This document shows positions 1-5,636 of a DNA stretch of 5,636 bases, piece by piece (positions within the stretch are counted from its first letter, which is position 1; every line of letters starts with the position of its first letter). The notes below the pieces were generated by a model that saw only the letters and a list, made by a program, of their open reading frames with translations, made no database searches and was not told where the DNA came from. This DNA is from Xanthobacteraceae bacterium (lineage in GTDB: Bacteria; Pseudomonadota; Alphaproteobacteria; Rhizobiales; Xanthobacteraceae): assembly GCA_030044035.1 (NCBI GenBank), contig JASHWN010000170.1:1-5636 (forward strand), in the 5' to 3' direction. The position numbers and the translations under genes are program-made.

Positions 1-1840
1 GGTCGGTGCCGCGAACGCGGAAGCGACCGTCGGCATAATCCACGTCGTCAGCGGCGCATTCCAAAACTTCGGCGGCGAGGCGGCGCGCCTTTTCCACGAT
101 CTTGTCGCAGGCGCGGAAAATCGCGGTGCCGGCCACCGAGGTCGAGCGCGCGCCCCAGGTGCCGTTGCCGAATGGAATGCGGTCGGTGTCGCCCTCGACC
201 ACGCCGATATCGTCGATTGTCAACCCGAGCCGATCGGCGCCGATCTGCGCAAAGGTGATGTCGTGGCCCTGGCCGTGGGCGTGCGAGCCGGCGAGCACAG
301 TCACCTTGCCGTCGCTGTGCACGCGCACGATGGCGCTCTCGAAGCCGCCGTGCAGGCCGCCGCGTTTGGCGAGATTGGCGCTCGGCCCGGTGCCGGCTTT
401 GTCGATGAAACAGGCCAGGCCGATGCCCATCAGGATGCCGAGGCGGCGCAGCTCTTGTTGCTCGCGGCGCAGCGCCGGGTAGTCGGCCAGCGCCAGAAGT
501 TTGTCGAGCAGCGCCGGCGGATCGCCGGAATCGTAAGTGCGGCCGCCCGGCGCCGGATAGGGAAAATCGTCGCGCGCGATCAGATTGCGCCGGCGCATCG
601 CGACCGGATCGATCCCAAGTTCGCGCGCGCCGCGTTCGATCAGCCGCTCGTTGATCCAGGCCGCTTCCGGCCGGCCGGAGCCGCGATAGGCGTCGACCGG
701 CACGGTGTTCGTATAGACGCCGCGCACGCGCAAATGCAGCTGCGGCGTGCGGTAGAGGCCGGTGATGGTCTGCGGGTAGGAATTGCCGGGAATGCTCGGC
801 GCGAAATTGCTCAGATAGCCGCCGAGCGCCGCCAGAGTGTCGACCTGCATGGCGACGATGCGGCCGTCGGCGTCGAAGCCCATGCGCGCCACGCTGTCGT
901 GATCGCGCGCTTGCGCATCCGACAGGAACGTTTCGCTGCGCGTCGCCACCCATTTGACCGGGCGGCGCAACAGCTGCGCCGCCCACACGATGGTGGAGAC
1001 CTCGACGGCGAAATTGCCCTTGACGCCGAACCCGCCGCCGACATCGGGCGAGACCACGCGGATTTTATGTTCTGGAATGTGCAGCGTGTAGAGCGACAAC
1101 CAGCGCCGCAGGTAATGCGGCTGTTGCGAGGTTGCATAGAGCGTATAGCGGTCGGCTGCCGCATCGTAATCGCACAGGTAGGCACGCGGCTCGAGCGGAT
1201 TGGCGGCGAGGCGCGAATTGCGCAGCTGTAGTTCGACAACCTTTTTGGCCGCCGCCAGCGCCGCTTCGGTCTTGTGGCGGTCGCCGCACTCGATTTCGAA
1301 CACGATATTGCTGCCGAATTGCTCGTGCAGCAGCGGGGCGCCGGGCGCGATTGCGGCGCGCAGATCGCAGACTGCTGGCAGCACCTCGTAATCGACGATC
1401 ACAGCCTCGGCGGCCGCTTCCGCCGCAAATCGGCTTTCGCCGATCACCGCGGCCACGACATCGCCGACGTGCCGCACCTTGTCGCGCGCGAAAGCCGGAC
1501 GCGGCGCGCCGTTCATCGGCCGGCCGTCGGAAAACGGCATCGGATGCACCACGGTCAGTTCGCCATGACCGGCGCGCTGCCAGTCGTCGGCGGTCAGCGT
1601 CAGCAGCACGCCCGGCATGCTCTTGGCGGCATCGAGACGAATGGCGCGAATGCGCGCATGGGCGTGTGGGCTGCGCACGAACGCGCACCACGCAGTGCCG
1701 GGCAACGCCACGTCGTCGACGAAGCGGCCGGCGCCGCGGAGAAAGCGCGCGTCCTCGCGCCGCCGCAGCGGCTTGCCGATGTAAGGCGCGCGGCTTTGCG
1801 CCACGGCTTGGGTGCTTGGCGCTGCGGCCATGTCGTTCAT
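1..1840 (-). CDS. Xanthine dehydrogenase family molybdopterin-binding (large) subunit, C-terminus cut off by window edge
   Basis: Catalytic large subunit of a molybdenum hydroxylase (xanthine dehydrogenase / aldehyde oxidase / CO dehydrogenase family). These enzymes hydroxylate a ring carbon or aldehyde with water and pass electrons to FeS and FAD partner subunits. The frame is open for 613 codons with no stop, so the gene continues beyond base 1. An N-terminal a/b-hammerhead domain starts near residue 20 (IGKPLRRREDARFLRGAGRF) and extends to about 155. Cofactor-binding domains follow, with SPDVGGGFGVKG at 264-275, the active-site loop AYRGSGR at 384-390, GSHAHGQGHD at 518-527 and GDTDRIPFGNGTWGARST from 550. 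Relatives are commonly near 770-800 residues, so roughly 160-180 are missing, including the region that holds the catalytic Glu. The loop is close to the AYRGAGR of form II ('CoxL-like') enzymes and unlike the AYRCSFR of true CO dehydrogenase, so CO oxidation is unlikely. The ATG at 1840 has no clear Shine-Dalgarno sequence; an in-frame ATG lies at 1831. The upstream gene stops 13 bases before it, so translational coupling is likely. Substrate unknown. Confidence 0.93.
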   Translation of the reverse strand, partial: MNDMAAAPSTQAVAQSRAPYIGKPLRRREDARFLRGAGRFVDDVALPGTAWCAFVRSPHAHARIRAIRLDAAKSMPGVLLTLTADDWQRAGHGELTVVHPMPFSDGRPMNGAPRPAFARDKVRHVGDVVAAVIGESRFAAEAAAEAVIVDYEVLPAVCDLRAAIAPGAPLLHEQFGSNIVFEIECGDRHKTEAALAAAKKVVELQLRNSRLAANPLEPRAYLCDYDAAADRYTLYATSQQPHYLRRWLSLYTLHIPEHKIRVVSPDVGGGFGVKGNFAVEVSTIVWAAQLLRRPVKWVATRSETFLSDAQARDHDSVARMGFDADGRIVAMQVDTLAALGGYLSNFAPSIPGNSYPQTITGLYRTPQLHLRVRGVYTNTVPVDAYRGSGRPEAAWINERLIERGARELGIDPVAMRRRNLIARDDFPYPAPGGRTYDSGDPPALLDKLLALADYPALRREQQELRRLGILMGIGLACFIDKAGTGPSANLAKRGGLHGGFESAIVRVHSDGKVTVLAGSHAHGQGHDITFAQIGADRLGLTIDDIGVVEGDTDRIPFGNGTWGARSTSVAGTAIFRACDKIVEKARRLAAEVLECAADDVDYADGRFRVRGTD

Positions 1841-1853
1841 GGTCGCGCCGCGC

Positions 1854-2618
1854 TCAGCCGAACACCGCGCCGGCGCCATTGCGCCCGCTGCGGGCGTCGA
1901 GCTTGCGGCAGAAATAGCGCCAGCAATGCTCCCAGTGCACCGGCGTCATGATCTCGCTGTGGCGGCGTTCGCGCACCGCGCGGTCGGGCATCGTAGCGCG
2001 CACGCCGGCGGCGCTGCCAATCAGGTGCGCGCGGCAGGCTTTTTCGAGAAAGATGCCGACGCAGACCGCGTGCTCGATCGTCGTGCCGCAGAACGTCACG
2101 CCGTGATTGGCGACGAACACCGCGAAGTTTTGGCCGAGCGCGCGCGCCAGCGCCGCGCCTTCGTGCTTTTGCACGATCAGCGCCACCTCAGCGTCATGCC
2201 GCGGCACGTCGACGAAATAATCGGCGTCGAGCGTGTAGGGCTCGAGTGGCTCGGCGGCGGCGGAAAAGATGCTGGCGTGGAGCGGGTGCGAATGCACCAC
2301 GACGTTGACGTCAGGACGGCTGCGAAAAATCTCGGAATGAATCGGCCACTCGGCATGGCGGCCGCCGTCGCCGGCAAGCTGCGTGCCGTCCCAATCGAGC
2401 AGCACGAAGTCGTCCGGCCCCAAAACTTCGCCGAGCCCGATGCGATTGCGCTTGAGCCAAAAGCCGGCGCCGTTTTCGGCGCGCACCGACAGATGGCCGA
2501 GCGTCATGTCGCCGTGGCCTTCCATGTCGAGAACGCGGCAGGCGCGCGCCGCCTCGGTAAGGCGCTCGCGCGTGGTTTGTTCCATGGTTGCGGATGAGCC
2601 TCGGTTATCTGTTGCCAT
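1854..2618 (-). CDS. Class II aldolase/adducin-family protein (zinc-dependent aldolase, epimerase or decarboxylase)
   Basis: A 254-residue protein of the class II aldolase/adducin fold, which includes fuculose-1-phosphate aldolase, ribulose-5-phosphate 4-epimerase and several aromatic or heterocyclic acid decarboxylases. Family landmarks are in order: GHGDMTLGHLSVR at 34-46 (substrate/phosphate loop region), Glu90 in HAEWPIH at the position of the FucA catalytic Glu, RPDVNVVVHSHP at 101-112 supplying zinc ligands His109 and His111, and ANHGV at 170-174 supplying the third ligand His172. All metal and catalytic positions are therefore present and an active enzyme is expected. Length is normal for the family. 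The start is uncertain: the ATG at 2618 gives the longest frame, but Met12 (ATG at 2585) begins just before the conserved region and has a weak GAGG 13 bases upstream. The Mo-hydroxylase gene follows after 13 bases, so the two are probably one operon. The sequence does not separate aldolase from epimerase or decarboxylase. Pairing with a Mo hydroxylase favours an acid or ring-derived substrate over a sugar phosphate; this is inference. Confidence 0.92.
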   Translation of the reverse strand: MATDNRGSSATMEQTTRERLTEAARACRVLDMEGHGDMTLGHLSVRAENGAGFWLKRNRIGLGEVLGPDDFVLLDWDGTQLAGDGGRHAEWPIHSEIFRSRPDVNVVVHSHPLHASIFSAAAEPLEPYTLDADYFVDVPRHDAEVALIVQKHEGAALARALGQNFAVFVANHGVTFCGTTIEHAVCVGIFLEKACRAHLIGSAAGVRATMPDRAVRERRHSEIMTPVHWEHCWRYFCRKLDARSGRNGAGAVFG

Positions 2619-2650
2619 CCCGATTTCAGCTGATCGAATCCCTCATGACT

Positions 2651-2780
2651 TTTCCCGGATGCGGTGCAGCGCGAAGCGGTGCACCGCTGATCCGGGACCT
2701 TCGCAGACTCAAGCTTGTTACGATCCCGGGTCTGCAGCGCACCACTCCGCTTTGCTCCGTGCTGCGCTGCGCCCGGGAAA
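2651..2780. repeat. 130-bp double-hairpin palindromic intergenic element
   Basis: Two GC-rich imperfect palindromes lie side by side between hmgA and the aldolase gene. The first (2653-2697) pairs tcccggatgcggtgc with gcaccgctgatccggga, with a two-base insertion in the right arm. The second (2724-2778) pairs tcccgggtctgcagcgcac with gtgctgcgctgcgcccggga imperfectly. Both are bounded by TCCCGG/CCGGGA, and the whole block is bounded by inverted TTTCCCGG (2651-2658) and CCGGGAAA (2773-2780). This architecture fits a dispersed non-autonomous palindromic element (REP/BIME- or MITE-like). I recall similar sequences as common in Bradyrhizobium-type genomes, but only one copy is visible here. It lies just 3' of hmgA and could act as an mRNA-end or attenuating structure, though no T-tract makes it a canonical terminator. 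No open frame across it looks real. Confidence 0.72.
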
Positions 2781-2817
2781 CGCTAGCGAATTCATAAATG
2801 CTGCCGTACTTTAAAGC

Positions 2818-4188
2818 TTACGACCCGCCGGAGAAATGCCGCTCCAGGCCCTGCCAGCCCTCGAAGTAATCGTGCTGCAGCTCGGATGATTCGACGGCGT
2901 AGCGCGTGAGCCGCATGGCGAAGCGGCTTTCGAACATGAACGCCATGGTGTCGTCGATCTTGTGCGGCGCAAGCGCAGCGGAGGTGGCGCGGCGCCAGGT
3001 CTCGGCGTCGGGGCCGTGCGCCGACATGCAATTGTGCAGGCTGGCGCCGCCCGGCAGAAAACCTTCGGCTTTGGCGTCGTAGATGCCGTGCAACAGGCCC
3101 ATGAATTCGGTCATGACGTTGCGGTGATACCACGGCGGCCGGAACGTATCCTCGGCCACCAGCCAGCGCGGCGGGAAGATGACGAAATCGATATTGGCGG
3201 TGCCGGGCAGGTCGGACGGCGCGGTCAGTACGCTGTAGATCGACGGATCGGCATGATCGAAGCTTACCGTGCCGACCACCATGAAGCGGGCGAGGTCGTA
3301 CTTGTAGGGCGCGAGATTGCCGTGCCAAGCGACGACATTGAGCGGCGAATGATCCATCGCCGCCGACCACAGATTGCCCTGGAATTTGGCGACCATTTCG
3401 CACGGCGCGGCGCGATCCTCATAGGCGGCGACGGGGCTAAGAAAGTCGCGCGGATTGGCGAGCCCGTTGGAGCCGAGCGGGCCGAGCTCGGGCAGGCGCA
3501 GCATGGCGCCGTAGTTTTCGCAGATGTAGCCGCGCGACGGACCGTCCGGCAGCTCGACGCGAAAGCGCAAGCCGCGCGGGATCACCACGATCTCGCCCGG
3601 CGCGGCGGCGATGACGCCAAGCTCGGTGACGAAGCGGGCGCGGCCCTGCTGCGGCACGATAAGGAGTTCGCCGTCGGCATCGTAGAAGTAGCGCTCGGTC
3701 ATCGAACGATTGGCGGCGTAGAGGTGGACCGCCATGCCGACCTGGGAGGCGACGTCGCCGTTGCCGCCGAGCGTGACGATGCCGGCGAGCCAATCGGTCG
3801 GCGCGCGCGGAATCGGAATCGGGCTCCAGCGCAATTGCGTCGGCGTCGCCTCGACGTCGTTGAAAGGCGCGCTGCGCACGAGCCCGTTCTCCGCGCGCGC
3901 ATAGGGCCGGTGCACCACCGACGGCTGGATGCGATAAGTCCAGGTGCGGCGGTTCTCGGCGCGCGCCGTGGTGAATGAAGTTCCGGAAATCACCTCGGCA
4001 TAAAGGCCGTGCGGCGGCCGTTGCGGCGAGTTGCGGCCGATCGGCAGCGCGCCGGGCACCGCCTCCGTGGCGAAATGGTTGCCGAAGCCGCTCTGGTAGG
4101 TGAGCCGGTTCGCATCGCCGCCGGAACTCGCGTCGAGTTCCGTGGTGTTGTGTCGCGCTTTGCTCTCCGTTTTGGTCGGGTGCGTCAT
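2818..4188 (-). CDS. hmgA: Homogentisate 1,2-dioxygenase
   Basis: A cytosolic non-haem Fe(II) dioxygenase that cleaves homogentisate to 4-maleylacetoacetate in tyrosine/phenylalanine catabolism. The 456-residue product has family-typical length. It opens its conserved part with [13 protein letters not shown] (31-43) and continues with [13 protein letters not shown] (53-65). Further hallmarks are AWHGN (287-291), FDHADPS (310-316), [20 protein letters not shown] (338-357) and the AHGPDAE segment (390-396). Comparison with human HGD places the catalytic His at His312 and the iron ligands at His355, Glu361 and His391. The His-His, His-Glu and Glu-His spacings (43, 6 and 30) match the human enzyme, so it should be active. 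The start at 4188 ([10 protein letters not shown]) is chosen because GAGG sits six bases upstream. A longer in-frame ATG at 4317 would add 43 residues unlike the family and lies at or before the inferred transcript start. The TAA stop is at 2820-2818. Pathway partners maiA and fahA are not in this window. The gene is divergent from the transglycosylase and probably controlled by the promoter/operator at 4309-4351. Confidence 0.98.
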   Translation of the reverse strand: MTHPTKTESKARHNTTELDASSGGDANRLTYQSGFGNHFATEAVPGALPIGRNSPQRPPHGLYAEVISGTSFTTARAENRRTWTYRIQPSVVHRPYARAENGLVRSAPFNDVEATPTQLRWSPIPIPRAPTDWLAGIVTLGGNGDVASQVGMAVHLYAANRSMTERYFYDADGELLIVPQQGRARFVTELGVIAAAPGEIVVIPRGLRFRVELPDGPSRGYICENYGAMLRLPELGPLGSNGLANPRDFLSPVAAYEDRAAPCEMVAKFQGNLWSAAMDHSPLNVVAWHGNLAPYKYDLARFMVVGTVSFDHADPSIYSVLTAPSDLPGTANIDFVIFPPRWLVAEDTFRPPWYHRNVMTEFMGLLHGIYDAKAEGFLPGGASLHNCMSAHGPDAETWRRATSAALAPHKIDDTMAFMFESRFAMRLTRYAVESSELQHDYFEGWQGLERHFSGGS

Positions 4189-4194
4189 TGAGAA

Positions 4195-4198
4195 CCTC
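4195..4198 (-). promoter_or_regulatory. Ribosome binding site deciding the hmgA start
   Basis: GAGG read on the minus strand, six bases before the ATG at 4188. It supports this start over the longer in-frame ATG at 4317. Confidence 0.75.
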
Positions 4199-4308
4199 GC
4201 AGAGCGATTACGGCGCTTCGGATAGGCCGCTTGCGGCCACTGGCGCGAGCGCTGCGTTTGCGCGGCATGAAACATCGATCGCGCGATGCAGCCGCAGCGG
4301 CAGGCAAT

Positions 4309-4326
4309 TAGTCGCACTTGAAACTA
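4309..4326 (-). promoter_or_regulatory. Candidate palindromic operator overlapping the hmgA promoter
   Basis: Read on the minus strand the site is TAGTTTCAAGTGCGACTA, an interrupted palindrome TAGTnnCAnnTGnnACTA with six of nine base pairs symmetric. It overlaps the proposed -10 element and the likely transcription start, where a repressor would block RNA polymerase. An 18-base dyad with these half-sites is typical in form of MarR-family operators, and hmg genes are regulated by such repressors in some proteobacteria. No regulator gene lies in the window, so the regulator's identity is inference. Confidence 0.5.
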
Positions 4327-4351
4327 TCGTCTTTCGCCAGGCGCGTGGCAA
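4323..4351 (-). promoter_or_regulatory. Candidate sigma70-type promoter for hmgA
   Basis: On the minus strand, TTGCCA (4351-4346; five of six matches to TTGACA) is followed after exactly 17 bases by GATAGT (4328-4323; four of six matches to TATAAT). Transcription would start near 4316, giving a leader of about 128 bases before the ATG at 4188. The position and the overlapping dyad support it, but it is a by-eye match only. Confidence 0.5.
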
Positions 4352-4489
4352 GGCGCTTTTAAGTTCCCGCGCGCCGGAACGCGCCGCAATTTGTCGCAAA
4401 TGATGCACAAAACGCTCAAAAAGCCGCCCCGTTGGGCCGCCATGAGGCGCGGTTAACGAGGGGTCAATCTCCCAATCCGTCAACGCCGA

Positions 4490-4514
4490 CGCGCGGCCTG
4501 CGCGGGGCCGCGCG
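4490..4514 (+). promoter_or_regulatory. Strong all-GC hairpin in the transglycosylase leader
   Basis: CGCGCGGCC (4490-4498) and GGCCGCGCG (4506-4514) form a perfect nine-pair stem with a seven-base loop, ending ten bases before the ribosome site. A smaller dyad CACGA-T-TCGTG (4515-4525) follows directly. No T-run follows, so it is not a standard terminator. It could affect translation initiation or simply reflect local GC bias. Confidence 0.45.
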
Positions 4515-4524
4515 CACGATTCGT

Positions 4525-4530
4525 GAGGAG
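4525..4530 (+). promoter_or_regulatory. Ribosome binding site of the transglycosylase gene
   Basis: GAGGAG ends four bases before the ATG at 4535 (its GAGG core is six bases away). This fits the upstream ATG rather than the in-frame ATG at 4544. Confidence 0.7.
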
Positions 4531-4534
4531 CCGC

Positions 4535-5636
4535 ATGCGGCCGATGCTCGCTTTACTCCTGCTGTTGCTCGCTATTTCGAGCGCGGCGCCGGAGCCCGAA
4601 TATTCGCAACTGCATCACGGCTTGTTGCCAACCGATCGAGCAGGCTCGTTCAGGTCGCTCGTCGAAATCGAATCCGCGACCGGGCGCGGCGACCGCGAGC
4701 CGATGCTGATCCCGGCATCGGCCGAGACCATGGACGATCAGTCGCTGGCGAATCCGAAGCCGGCGTCGCCCGTGCCGTTGCCGTCGAACACGGAACTCAA
4801 TCCGGACCTTCTCAATCCGGATGCCAACGCGCCGGCTGCGTCCAATCCGGACGCCAACAATCCACCGGCGCCGGCAAGCAACAACAATCCGACGCCGCAG
4901 GTTTCGCTGCCGGACCTGTGCAACGCGCTGCTCACCGCGGCGGAAGACAACGATCTGCCGGTGGCGTTCTTCGCCAATCTGATCTGGCAGGAGAGCCGGC
5001 TGCGCGACGACGCGGTCAGCCCGAAGGGCGCGCTCGGCATCGCGCAGTTCATGCCGCAAGTCGCCGCCAAGAACGGCCTGCAAGATCCGTTCGATCCGCT
5101 GCAGGCGCTGCCGGCTTCGGCGCGGCTGCTGCGCACGCTGCGCGATCAGTTCCGCAATCTCGGCTACGTCGCCGCCGCCTACAATGCCGGCGCCGGCCGC
5201 GTCGTCGATTGGCTGGAGCATGGCCGCACGCTGCCGCGGGAAACCCGCGGCTACGTGCTCAACGTCACCGGCCACTCAGCCGAAGAGTGGCGCAAGATAC
5301 CGGTGGATGACGCGTCCCTGCACTTCGTGCGGCGCTTGCCCTGCCGCGAACTGCCGACATTCGCCGACCTCGAACGCGCGCAGCAAGAGGCGCAAGCGGC
5401 GCAGAAGGCGCAAGCGGAGCAGCAAGCCCAGGCCGAACGCGAGGCGCGCAAAGCCGAGGCTGAGCAGCACGAAGCGCTGCCGCAAAAGAAGCCGCCGCCG
5501 CAGGTCGCCGCGCGCGGACACGGCCGCGTTGCCCTGCTGCACCACGTCCACCTTCGCGTCGCCGAGCGCGAACGCCGCCATCCCGAGCACGAAGCCAAGC
5601 AACGCATCCGCCGCCTGCCGCACGAAGGGCATCGGC
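4535..5636 (+). CDS. Secreted soluble lytic transglycosylase (SLT domain), C-terminus beyond window edge
   Basis: Murein-cleaving lytic transglycosylase expected in the periplasm; it cuts the MurNAc-GlcNAc bond to give 1,6-anhydro ends. The frame is open for 367 codons without a stop. Residues 1-18 (MRPMLALLLLLLAISSAA) form a signal peptide; no lipobox Cys follows. A low-complexity Asn/Pro/Ala linker runs from about 72 to 121. The SLT domain covers about 125-250, with catalytic Glu153 in the WQESRLRDDAVSPKGALGIA stretch, GIAQFMP at 168-174, AAYNAGAGRV at 214-223 and ETRGYVLNV at 236-244, all typical of the Slt70-like family 1 fold. LPCRELPTFADLERAQ (268-283) leads into an Ala/Gln/Glu/Lys-rich, probably helical segment to about 316. 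From about 317 the frame becomes basic and His/Arg-rich and resembles nothing I know; some alphaproteobacterial relatives carry a SPOR-like domain here. A frameshift or a natural variant tail are both possible. It is divergent from hmgA and functionally unrelated to it. Confidence 0.92.
   Translation, partial: MRPMLALLLLLLAISSAAPEPEYSQLHHGLLPTDRAGSFRSLVEIESATGRGDREPMLIPASAETMDDQSLANPKPASPVPLPSNTELNPDLLNPDANAPAASNPDANNPPAPASNNNPTPQVSLPDLCNALLTAAEDNDLPVAFFANLIWQESRLRDDAVSPKGALGIAQFMPQVAAKNGLQDPFDPLQALPASARLLRTLRDQFRNLGYVAAAYNAGAGRVVDWLEHGRTLPRETRGYVLNVTGHSAEEWRKIPVDDASLHFVRRLPCRELPTFADLERAQQEAQAAQKAQAEQQAQAEREARKAEAEQHEALPQKKPPPQVAARGHGRVALLHHVHLRVAERERRHPEHEAKQRIRRLPHEGHR
4798..4858 (+). repeat. 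In-frame short repeats encoding Asn-Pro-Asp units in the transglycosylase linker
   Basis: CAATCCGGA occurs at 4798, 4813 and 4843. The last two extend to caatccgga(t/c)gccaac and are exactly 30 bases apart, encoding NPDAN twice with a ten-residue period. The unit sits in the flexible linker between signal peptide and catalytic domain and probably arose by slippage or local duplication. Confidence 0.6.

Larger units (their letters stand above)
4189..4534. other. Divergent intergenic region between hmgA and the transglycosylase gene
   Basis: This 346-base non-coding stretch separates two divergent genes and should hold both promoters. On the hmgA side I see a candidate sigma70 promoter with an overlapping operator (4309-4351), a leader of about 125 bases with a small GGCCG/CGGCC hairpin (4225-4238) and a 10-base palindrome ATCGCGCGAT (4278-4287). 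The middle (about 4352-4440) is relatively A/T-rich, with short A and T runs. The transglycosylase side ends in a strong GC hairpin and a GAGGAG ribosome site. I could not identify a convincing promoter for the plus-strand gene. Frames crossing this region give no recognisable protein. Confidence 0.8.

Noticed and set aside
48..986. Minus-strand frame (312 aa) within the Mo hydroxylase gene
   Set aside because: It is an out-of-frame, Arg-rich shadow. The true frame gives continuous family motifs and no stop.
263..1231. Long plus-strand frame (322 aa) opposite the Mo hydroxylase gene
   Set aside because: It is Ala/Arg/His-rich with no recognisable domain, and the opposite strand encodes a clear Mo hydroxylase over the same bases. 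It is a high-GC shadow.
1..1840. Carbon monoxide dehydrogenase large subunit (coxL form I)
   Set aside because: The active-site loop is AYRGSGR, not AYRCSFR, so the Cys that binds the Cu-Mo centre is missing.
2962..3978. Plus-strand frame (338 aa) opposite hmgA
   Set aside because: No domain is recognisable, and the minus-strand frame is an intact homogentisate dioxygenase through the whole stretch.
4189..4317. N-terminal extension of hmgA to an ATG at 4317
   Set aside because: The extra 43 residues (Cys/Arg-rich) do not resemble the family, the extension covers the leader and promoter area, and the ATG at 4188 has a well-placed GAGG.
4382..4411. Possible second dyad TTTGT...ACAAA in the intergenic region
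   Set aside because: Only five outer pairs match around a 12-base non-matching centre, in an A/T-rich patch. It matches no operator type I recognise.
4432..5310. Plus-strand frame (292 aa) overlapping the transglycosylase gene
   Set aside because: Different frame from the SLT motifs, Arg/Gly/Ala-rich, and it begins before the ribosome site. It is a shadow.
5276..5632. Minus-strand frame (118 aa) at the right edge as a convergent gene
   Set aside because: Most of it (5276-5480) is the Leu/Arg-rich mirror of the transglycosylase helical segment. Only the last 150 bases look protein-like, so it is listed as a finding and not as a gene.
1..5636. CRISPR array, tRNA/rRNA gene, insertion sequence or phage genes
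   Set aside because: No regularly spaced repeats, no cloverleaf or rRNA-like sequence, and no transposase or phage protein seen on either strand by eye.

Overview
The window looks like chromosome from a high-GC alphaproteobacterium of the Hyphomicrobiales, probably of the Bradyrhizobium / Rhodopseudomonas / Xanthobacteraceae type. The reasons are strong G/C preference at third codon positions, the protein types, and a GC-rich palindromic intergenic element of a style I associate with that group. No taxonomic search was possible, so this is an inference.

There are four protein genes. Reading leftwards on the minus strand from about 4350: a candidate promoter with an overlapping palindromic operator; hmgA (2818-4188), a complete homogentisate 1,2-dioxygenase with all expected iron ligands; a roughly 200-base gap filled mostly by a 130-base double-hairpin element (2651-2780); a class II aldolase/adducin-family gene (1854-2618); and, 13 bases further on, the large molybdopterin-binding subunit of a xanthine dehydrogenase/CO-dehydrogenase-like molybdenum hydroxylase. 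That last gene runs off the left edge (1-1840) and lacks its C-terminal part. On the plus strand, divergent from hmgA across a 346-base intergenic region, is a secreted soluble lytic transglycosylase (SLT) that runs off the right edge (4535-5636). The two edge genes have no stop codon inside the window, so a stop-to-stop ORF listing misses them.

Functionally, hmgA opens the homogentisate ring in tyrosine/phenylalanine catabolism. The aldolase-like gene and the molybdenum hydroxylase form a tight pair that could act on an aromatic or N-heterocyclic substrate (hydroxylation, then retro-aldol cleavage or decarboxylation), but the substrate is unknown. The palindromic element separates this pair from hmgA, so co-transcription is uncertain. 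The usual hmgA partners, maleylacetoacetate isomerase and fumarylacetoacetase, are absent here. The transglycosylase is a cell-wall gene with no evident link to the catabolic genes.

Nothing here is clearly a new system. The points most worth a second look are the hmgA promoter/operator, the aldolase-Mo hydroxylase pair, the active-site loop variant in the Mo hydroxylase, the double-hairpin element, and the odd last 150 bases of the transglycosylase reading frame.
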